This document shows positions 7,298 to 11,449 of a DNA stretch of 11,449 bases, one piece after another; within the stretch, counting starts at the first letter, position 1; each line of letters opens with the position of its first letter. The DNA is taken from contig JAJQJO010000081.1 in the NCBI GenBank assembly GCA_021323495.1, forward strand, positions 1-11,449, in the 5' to 3' direction. Under the pieces are notes generated by a model. That model ran no database searches. It saw only the letters and a program-made list of their open reading frames with translations, and was not told where the DNA came from. This DNA is from Cellvibrio sp. Lineage in GTDB: Bacteria > Pseudomonadota > Gammaproteobacteria > Pseudomonadales > Cellvibrionaceae. The position numbers were made by a program, and so were the translations under genes.

Positions 7298-8938
7298 ATG
7301 TTTGGCTGGTATCAAGGATTAACTTTGCGTTGGAAGCTCACCCTTCCGTTATTACTGTTGGTTGCCCTGGTAATGTATATGGGTGTGCATGCGATTAGCA
7401 CAAGTAAAATACTCGGTGGCAATGCTACGACTATTGCAAAGGTTAATCTGCCCGAGATTCAACTGCTTATCCAGGCGGATCGGGATCTTTACCAAGCCAT
7501 GTTGGCCGAGCGAGCGCTGCTGCAATTGGATAGCTCCACCCATCAAGACCTGTTCACCGAACAAAGTGAGAATGCCAAGCAGGCGCAAGACCGCGTTTAT
7601 CAATCGCTGGATATATCGACCACTTCGACATCAATCGAGCGCGAAGAATTCACCCGTCGTTACAATGCCTGGAAAATACACGCTGCTGAAGTCATTAACG
7701 CTGCGCGTTTGTCCGACGATGCCAGCCGGGCAACTGCACAACAAAAATCCTATGGTAGTGCTGCTGAAGCTTTTGAACATTTGCGCAACTATATTGATGA
7801 ATTACAAGAAAAACGTTTGGCCCATGTCGAGCAATTCACCGTTAAAATTGATGAAAATCAATCATCCAGTTCCACACAATTATTGGCGCTGGCGGTAATT
7901 GGAACCCTGGTAAGTTTATTAGCGGCGTGGTTTTTGCCGATACTGGTCGCCAACCAGGTGCGTCAAATCAGTAACCGTATCCAGAATATTGCCGAGGGTG
8001 ATGGTGATTTAACCGTTCGTTTACCGGTTAATACCAAAGATGAATTGGGTGATCTCGCTACTCACGTCAATCAATTTATTGAAAAATTGCAGCGCATTAT
8101 TGGTAGTGTGTTGGTGAATGCGGCAGAAGTTTCCAAAGCGGCGGAATCCTTGTTAATCGTATCCAGCAATAGCCAGCGCGCTGCGGACGACCAATGTCAT
8201 GCCATCACCATGGTGGTGACTGCGGTAAACGAATTGACCATGGCGATTCAGGAAGTGGCACGCAATACCAGTAATACCGCACAAAATACCAGGGAGGCTA
8301 CCGCTATTACTGACCGCGGCCAGGAGCGTATTCATCTGGCTGTTGAGCGAGTGCAGAGTTTGGCAGTACGGATCAGCGAAACTGCCGAATTTATGTTGCG
8401 TTTGGAGGGGGAGGCTAAAAATGTAACCTCGGTGATTGATGTTATTCGCGGAGTCGCCGAACAAACTAATTTATTAGCGCTCAATGCGGCGATCGAAGCG
8501 GCCCGCGCCGGGGAGCAGGGTCGGGGTTTTGCGGTGGTTGCCGACGAAGTGCGTACACTCGCCAGCCGCACACAAAAATCAACTGAAGATATCCAGGGAA
8601 TGTTGAGCCAATTGCAACAAGGCGTACAACATGCGGTAGATGCAATGGGGAGTAGTTCGGCCATGACCTCGGAGGTGGTAACTTCTGCCAATGAAGCCGG
8701 GCAGTCATTAACGGGTATTGGTAGCGCCGTTAAACAAATTTCTGATATGACCTTGCAAATCGCAACCGCAGCAGAAGAGCAGAGTTCGGTCACATCAGAG
8801 ATTGATCGCAATCTGGTACAAATTAATTCGCTGGCGATGAATACTGCCGAAGGTGCATCCAAAACAGCGGTGGAAAGCCAACGTTTGAATGAATTGTCCA
8901 TTCAGTTGCGACAATTGCTTATGCAATTTAAAGTATGA
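7298..8938 (+). CDS. Methyl-accepting chemotaxis protein
   Basis: This 546-residue transmembrane receptor would signal through CheW/CheA to the flagella or another output. In order: first membrane helix (about 14-33), periplasmic sensor of about 160 mostly helical residues resembling a four-helix-bundle (4HB) type, second helix (about 195-218), HAMP domain (about 219-268, with IQNIAEGDGDLTVRLPVNTKDELGDL), and a long coiled-coil signalling domain to the end. The hairpin tip VAEQTNLLALNAAIEAARAG (within about 383-424) and GRGFAVVADEVRTLASR are diagnostic. There is no C-terminal NWETF-like pentapeptide for CheR/CheB docking. ATG 7298 is chosen because GAGG lies six bases upstream; another ATG at 7286 is in frame. 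The 140-base gap after gabD shows only weak promoter-like hexamers (TTGAAA 7238-7243, TGATAC 7261-7266) and no good sigma-28 site. The ligand is unknown. Confidence 0.93.
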   Translation: MFGWYQGLTLRWKLTLPLLLLVALVMYMGVHAISTSKILGGNATTIAKVNLPEIQLLIQADRDLYQAMLAERALLQLDSSTHQDLFTEQSENAKQAQDRVYQSLDISTTSTSIEREEFTRRYNAWKIHAAEVINAARLSDDASRATAQQKSYGSAAEAFEHLRNYIDELQEKRLAHVEQFTVKIDENQSSSSTQLLALAVIGTLVSLLAAWFLPILVANQVRQISNRIQNIAEGDGDLTVRLPVNTKDELGDLATHVNQFIEKLQRIIGSVLVNAAEVSKAAESLLIVSSNSQRAADDQCHAITMVVTAVNELTMAIQEVARNTSNTAQNTREATAITDRGQERIHLAVERVQSLAVRISETAEFMLRLEGEAKNVTSVIDVIRGVAEQTNLLALNAAIEAARAGEQGRGFAVVADEVRTLASRTQKSTEDIQGMLSQLQQGVQHAVDAMGSSSAMTSEVVTSANEAGQSLTGIGSAVKQISDMTLQIATAAEEQSSVTSEIDRNLVQINSLAMNTAEGASKTAVESQRLNELSIQLRQLLMQFKV

Positions 8939-8958
8939 ATTAACGGTGTTTTCCAAAC

Positions 8959-8989
8959 AAAAAAACCGGGTCTTGAAACCCGGTTTTTT
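8959..8989. terminator. Bidirectional intrinsic terminator
   Basis: A 12-bp stem with GC core CCGGGT/ACCCGG (8966-8971 with 8978-8983) and a six-base loop is flanked by A7 on the left and T6 on the right. It therefore works on both strands. It serves the chemotaxis gene ending at 8938 and the convergent regulator gene ending at 9025. Confidence 0.92.
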
Positions 8990-9024
8990 GTTGCACGAAT
9001 AAATTTTAAATTAATTTTTTAAAT

Positions 9025-9495
9025 TTATATCGGTAGCTGGGTCGTAAACTTTACTTGTTTCAACGCAAAGGCTGAATTGATCGAGCCGATATTGGGCAAA
9101 TGAATCAGGGTCTGTTTCATCAATCTTTCATAGTGTTCTACGCTTTCCACCACTACCCGCAAGACATAATCTTTTTCGCCACTGGTGGAGTAACACTCAA
9201 CCACTTCCGGTATTGCCTGGACCATTTCTTCAAAGGCTTCAAGAGAGCTTGCATCATGGTTTTTAATAGTGATGTAGGCGTGCACTGTCACCCCCAGGTT
9301 GAGCAGTTTGGGGTCAAGCAGGGTCACTTTGCCGCGAATCACACCTTCTACTTCCAACCGTTTTAGACGGCGCCAGCAGGGCGTGTGCGAAAGGCCGATC
9401 ATATTGCCCAGATCTGCCATCGAATAATCGGCATTTTCCTGAAGGGCACGCAAAATTTTGCGATCATATTCATCGAGTTCGACTGACTTGGCCAT
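9025..9495 (-). CDS. Lrp/AsnC family transcriptional regulator
   Basis: The 156-residue product has the classic Lrp/AsnC layout: an N-terminal winged helix-turn-helix (about residues 6-60: LDEYDRKILRALQENADYSM, then IGLSHTPCWRRLKRLEVEGVI) and a C-terminal RAM effector domain (about 65-145, with EVVECYSTSGEKDYVLRVVV). The pattern TPCWRRLKRLE, GKVTLLDP, and an end like KQVKFTTQLPI resembles the E. coli DecR (YbaO) branch, which responds to cysteine, more than Lrp itself. That placement is from memory, so no symbol is given. ATG 9495 is preferred over ATG 9501, because AGGA lies six bases before 9495 but directly abuts 9501. It has a strong promoter (9528-9556) with an inverted repeat in the spacer, as expected for autoregulation. 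The targets are unknown. Confidence 0.93.
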   Translation of the reverse strand: MAKSVELDEYDRKILRALQENADYSMADLGNMIGLSHTPCWRRLKRLEVEGVIRGKVTLLDPKLLNLGVTVHAYITIKNHDASSLEAFEEMVQAIPEVVECYSTSGEKDYVLRVVVESVEHYERLMKQTLIHLPNIGSINSAFALKQVKFTTQLPI

Positions 9496-9527
9496 GGGCA
9501 TTCCTGGTAACCGGCGGGAGGTAGGGC

Positions 9528-9556
9528 ATTCTAGGATGAAAATTTTCCTATGACAA
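9528..9556 (-). promoter_or_regulatory. Sigma-70 promoter of the Lrp/AsnC-family gene
   Basis: On the minus strand TTGTCA (9556-9551, five of six) and TAGAAT (9533-9528, five of six) are 17 bases apart. Transcription would start near 9521, leaving about 25 bases before the ATG at 9495. Confidence 0.7.
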
Positions 9557-9588
9557 TAAATTGAGGATACGTTTAACAGGAATATCCT
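9532..9588. promoter_or_regulatory. Putative autoregulatory operator cluster (AGGA/TCCT repeats)
   Basis: TAGGATGAAAATTTTCCTA (9532-9550) is a 19-base site with arms TAGGA/TCCTA and an AT-rich centre. It fills the spacer between the -35 and -10 boxes of the regulator promoter. Further upstream AGGATA (9564-9569) is complementary to TATCCT (9583-9588), and AGGAATATCCT (9578-9588) is a near-palindrome. Lrp-family proteins bind AT-centred palindromes in arrays and commonly repress their own genes. Binding by the neighbouring protein is inferred. Confidence 0.5.
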
Positions 9589-9780
9589 AATTAACTCATT
9601 GATATATTAAAAAATGGCGTCTTCGGCTGTTTTCCTAGGAAGAGGATCAACCGGCATATTGTGATTGGATGCATGGGCGTGTATCGTAACGCCTCTTTTG
9701 TTGGGCATTTTATGCCGTGTTCGGGGACAAGGGGAATTCCCATTTGGCCCGATAAAAATAATGCTGAGGAGCAATCCGAG
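9589..9780 (+). other. adk leader and upstream non-coding region
   Basis: No convincing gene is seen here. The stretch carries three short perfect dyads: TTCCTAGGAA (9632-9641), GGCAT-TTT-ATGCC (9704-9716, a possible small hairpin) and GGGAATTCCC (9732-9741). The adk ribosome binding site GAGGAG is at 9766-9771. The adk frame stays open upstream to 9661, but without a ribosome binding site or homology to the family. Confidence 0.5.
9659..9687 (+). promoter_or_regulatory. Candidate adk promoter (weak)
   Basis: TTGTGA (9659-9664) and TATCGT (9682-9687) are each four of six to consensus with a 17-base spacer. The leader would be about 87 bases. An alternative is TTGAGG (9561-9566) with TATCCT (9583-9588), 16 bases apart, which would lie within the regulator's operator cluster. 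Confidence 0.3.
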
Positions 9781-10434
9781 ATGAGAGTGATATTGTTGGG
9801 CGCGCCCGGTGCAGGTAAAGGTACCCAGGCGCAACTGATCATGGAGAAGTTTGGTATTCCGCAGATCTCCACTGGTGATATGTTACGTGCTGCAGTTAAA
9901 GCAGGTACCTCACTGGGCCTGCAGGCGAAAGACATTATGGCTGCCGGTGGTCTGGTTCCGGATGACCTGATTATCTCCCTGGTAAAAGAGCGAATCGCCT
10001 CGAGTGACTGCGCCAATGGTTTTTTATTTGATGGTTTCCCGCGCACTATTCCCCAGGCGCAAGCCATGCTGGATGCCAATGTGGATATCGACCATGTGAT
10101 TGAAATCCATGTGCCGGATGAAGAAATTGTCTCCCGCCTGAGTGGTCGCCGCGTGCATGAGGCATCTGGTCGGGTATACCACGTTATCCATAACGCACCT
10201 AAAGTTCCCGGGCATGATGATTTGACCAGCGAGCCATTAATCCAACGCCCTGACGATACCGAAGCAACCGTGCGCAAGCGTTTGGGCGTATATCACGATC
10301 AAACCGAGCCACTGGTAGGTTTCTATCAAAATTTGGCTGCATCAGGCAAAACCAAGGTACCTAAATATACCCGTATTAGCGGTATCGGCAGTGTCGATTC
10401 CATTCGCCAGCAATTGCTGACTGTATTGGGTTGA
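9781..10434 (+). CDS. adk: Adenylate kinase
   Basis: The 217-residue enzyme interconverts ATP + AMP and 2 ADP in the cytoplasm. It is collinear with E. coli Adk (214 residues). Visible elements: P-loop GAPGAGKGT (7-15), AMP-site TGDMLR with R36, FDGFPRT with D84 and R88, R123 in SGRR, a long LID domain (about 122-159, GRRVHEASGRVYH to RPDD), and R156 and R167 in positions matching E. coli. The LID has no cysteine tetrad, so it is the non-zinc Gram-negative form. ATG 9781 is preceded by GAGGAG with a nine-base gap and gives the family N-terminus MRVILLGAPG. A rho-independent terminator follows at once, and tsaB lies next, an order also known in Pseudomonas. Confidence 0.98.
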   Translation: MRVILLGAPGAGKGTQAQLIMEKFGIPQISTGDMLRAAVKAGTSLGLQAKDIMAAGGLVPDDLIISLVKERIASSDCANGFLFDGFPRTIPQAQAMLDANVDIDHVIEIHVPDEEIVSRLSGRRVHEASGRVYHVIHNAPKVPGHDDLTSEPLIQRPDDTEATVRKRLGVYHDQTEPLVGFYQNLAASGKTKVPKYTRISGIGSVDSIRQQLLTVLG

Positions 10435-10455
10435 TCTGGCCGATGCGATAAAAAC

Positions 10456-10479
10456 AGGCTCTGCGGAGCCTATTTTTTT
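10456..10479 (+). terminator. Rho-independent terminator after adk
   Basis: AGGCTC (10456-10461) pairs with GAGCCT (10466-10471) around the loop TGCG, followed after one base by seven T (10473-10479). It begins about 20 bases past the adk stop codon and lies upstream of tsaB, so tsaB probably needs its own promoter or read-through. Confidence 0.85.
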
Positions 10480-10529
10480 GCCCGGTGTTTTACTCCTGCT
10501 GATTACTGTCAATTTTTCCGTGTCTTTCT

Positions 10530-11237
10530 ATGAGCTTAATTCTCGCCCTGGATTCTTCTACTGATGCCTGTTCGGTTGCGCTTTATGCAGATGGCCGATT
10601 GAGCGCCCTGTTTGAACTTGCCATCAAAAGCCATACCCAACGATTATTACCGATGGTAGACGAGGTGTTACGCACCAATGGTCTCAAATTGGGGAGTCTG
10701 GATGCGATTGCCTTTGGTCGTGGACCTGGCTCCTTTACCGGCCTCCGCATCTGTATGGGAATAGTGCAAGGGTTGGCATTTGGTGCGCAGTTGCCAGTGA
10801 TACCGGTGTCGACCCTGGAGGCCATGGCCCTGGGTTATTACCGCGCTAATCCAGCGGCAGAGCTTCCCGTTTTAGTAGCCCTGGATGCACGGATGGATGA
10901 GGTTTACTGGGCACTGTTTACACGCGATGGGGATGCTGTTGTGCCATTAGACAATGAATTCGTGATGAAGCCCGAACTCTTACCCGAGCAACCGCTCATC
11001 CAATCATTGGCCGGAAAGTTTATTGCCGTCGGTCCTGGCTGGCATTATCCGGCGATGCAGCAGTTGGCTCCGGGAACTATAGTGATGGATGCCCAACCTC
11101 AAGCTGAAGATATGGCATTGATCGCCGCACAGGTGTGGTCTGCCGGCGGAGCGATTGATGTGCTTGATGCCCAGCCCGTTTATTTACGCGATAGCGTCTC
11201 CTGGCAAAAGCGCCAACGAATCCGTAACCCCAACTAG
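10530..11237 (+). CDS. tsaB: tRNA N6-threonylcarbamoyladenosine biosynthesis protein TsaB
   Basis: The 235-residue product matches E. coli TsaB (YeaZ, 231 residues). TsaB pairs with TsaD and works with TsaE to place the threonylcarbamoyl group on A37 of tRNAs reading ANN codons. Visible features are ALDSST (6-11) of the ASKHA fold, HTQRLLPMVDEVL (35-47), the signature GRGPGSFTGLRI (63-74), ALDARMDEVYWA (117-128), GPGWHYP and AEDMALIA in the C-terminal half, and PVYLRDSVSWQK near the end. TsaB is the non-catalytic paralogue of TsaD. ATG 10530 gives the correct family N-terminus, but no clear ribosome binding site is seen. The upstream gap shows only a weak promoter-like pair (TTGCCC 10478-10483, GATTAC 10501-10506). 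An M18 peptidase gene follows after 15 bases, probably in the same transcript. Confidence 0.97.
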   Translation: MSLILALDSSTDACSVALYADGRLSALFELAIKSHTQRLLPMVDEVLRTNGLKLGSLDAIAFGRGPGSFTGLRICMGIVQGLAFGAQLPVIPVSTLEAMALGYYRANPAAELPVLVALDARMDEVYWALFTRDGDAVVPLDNEFVMKPELLPEQPLIQSLAGKFIAVGPGWHYPAMQQLAPGTIVMDAQPQAEDMALIAAQVWSAGGAIDVLDAQPVYLRDSVSWQKRQRIRNPN

Positions 11238-11252
11238 ATTTTGGTGAGTTTT

Positions 11253-11449
11253 ATGACTGCATCCCACGCAATGGTTGATTTCAACACTGGCCTGCTCGAC
11301 TTTTTGCACGCATCACCTACCGCTTTCCATGCCACCCATAATATTGCCACCCAACTCCTGGCAGCAGGTTTTATACGGCTACAGGAAGGTGATACCTGGC
11401 AGCTTGAACCGGGCAATCGCTATCTTGTTACCCGCAATGACTCGTCCAT
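11253..11449 (+). CDS. apeB: M18 family aminopeptidase, N-terminal part (3' truncated)
   Basis: The frame starts at ATG 11253 with GGTGAG four bases upstream and runs off the window after 65 codons. The visible N-terminus contains LLDFLHASPTAFHATHNIATQL, then LAAGFIRLQEGDTWQLEPGNRYLVTRNDSS. This is the typical beginning of M18 (aspartyl aminopeptidase-like) dinuclear metallopeptidases such as Pseudomonas PepB/ApeB, which remove N-terminal, often acidic, residues from peptides. The SPT-FHA motif and the VTRNDSS segment are the recognisable family marks. The metal ligands lie beyond the window. It is probably co-transcribed with tsaB. Confidence 0.9.
   Translation, partial: MTASHAMVDFNTGLLDFLHASPTAFHATHNIATQLLAAGFIRLQEGDTWQLEPGNRYLVTRNDSS

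Noticed and set aside
8332..8901. Long minus-strand ORF opposite the chemotaxis receptor
   Set aside because: The plus-strand frame is a clear MCP with HAMP and signalling domains; the antisense ORF is a by-product of its codon use and has no start signal or homology.
9614..9664. Short leader-peptide ORF (16 codons) upstream of adk
   Set aside because: It has no ribosome binding site, no run of regulatory codons and no attenuator hairpin with a T-run after it.
9661..9780. In-frame N-terminal extension of adenylate kinase by 40 residues
   Set aside because: There is no ribosome binding site at 9661, the extension has no family match, and GAGGAG sits correctly for ATG 9781, which gives the canonical N-terminus.
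9591..10277. 228-codon minus-strand ORF opposite adk
   Set aside because: It is antisense to a canonical adenylate kinase, has low-complexity composition and no ribosome binding site.

Overview
The window looks like chromosomal DNA of a gammaproteobacterium. The recognisable proteins (RNase II, NhaP2/CvrA, GabD, adenylate kinase, TsaB, M18 aminopeptidase) all read as close relatives of Pseudomonas or Enterobacteria proteins. The moderate GC content, a PEP-CTERM-like exported protein and the adk-tsaB order would suit a Cellvibrio-like or related marine/soil lineage. The genus is inference only. No insertion sequence, phage gene, CRISPR array, tRNA or rRNA was seen.

Layout. Bases 1-348 hold the 3' end of an aspartoacylase/succinylglutamate desuccinylase family gene (+) with a very acidic tail. 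A convergent gap with an 11-bp inverted repeat follows. Next comes a minus-strand gene (454-1152) for a secreted protein with a PEP-CTERM-like C-terminus and lower GC than its neighbours. On the same strand an RNase II gene (rnb) is followed 36 bases later by an EVE-domain gene, probably one transcript. Divergent from rnb, nhaP2 (UUG start) overlaps gabD by 14 bases. A methyl-accepting chemotaxis protein follows on the plus strand. It shares a bidirectional terminator with a convergent Lrp/AsnC-family regulator, whose strong promoter has an inverted repeat filling its spacer. Divergent from the regulator are adk, a terminator, tsaB and the 5' end of an M18 aminopeptidase gene.

How the genes work together. 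Most of the window is housekeeping: RNA decay (rnb, perhaps with the EVE protein as a partner), nucleotide balance (adk), tRNA t6A modification (tsaB) and peptide turnover (apeB). The nhaP2-gabD overlap couples K+/H+ exchange to succinate-semialdehyde oxidation, which may reflect pH or osmotic stress and GABA use. The Lrp-family regulator probably controls itself, and its operator cluster reaches toward adk.

I did not find a clear new multi-gene system. The best leads are the regulator's operator array, the nhaP2-gabD and rnb-EVE pairings, the orphan PEP-CTERM-like protein and the unexplained inverted repeat at 372-437.
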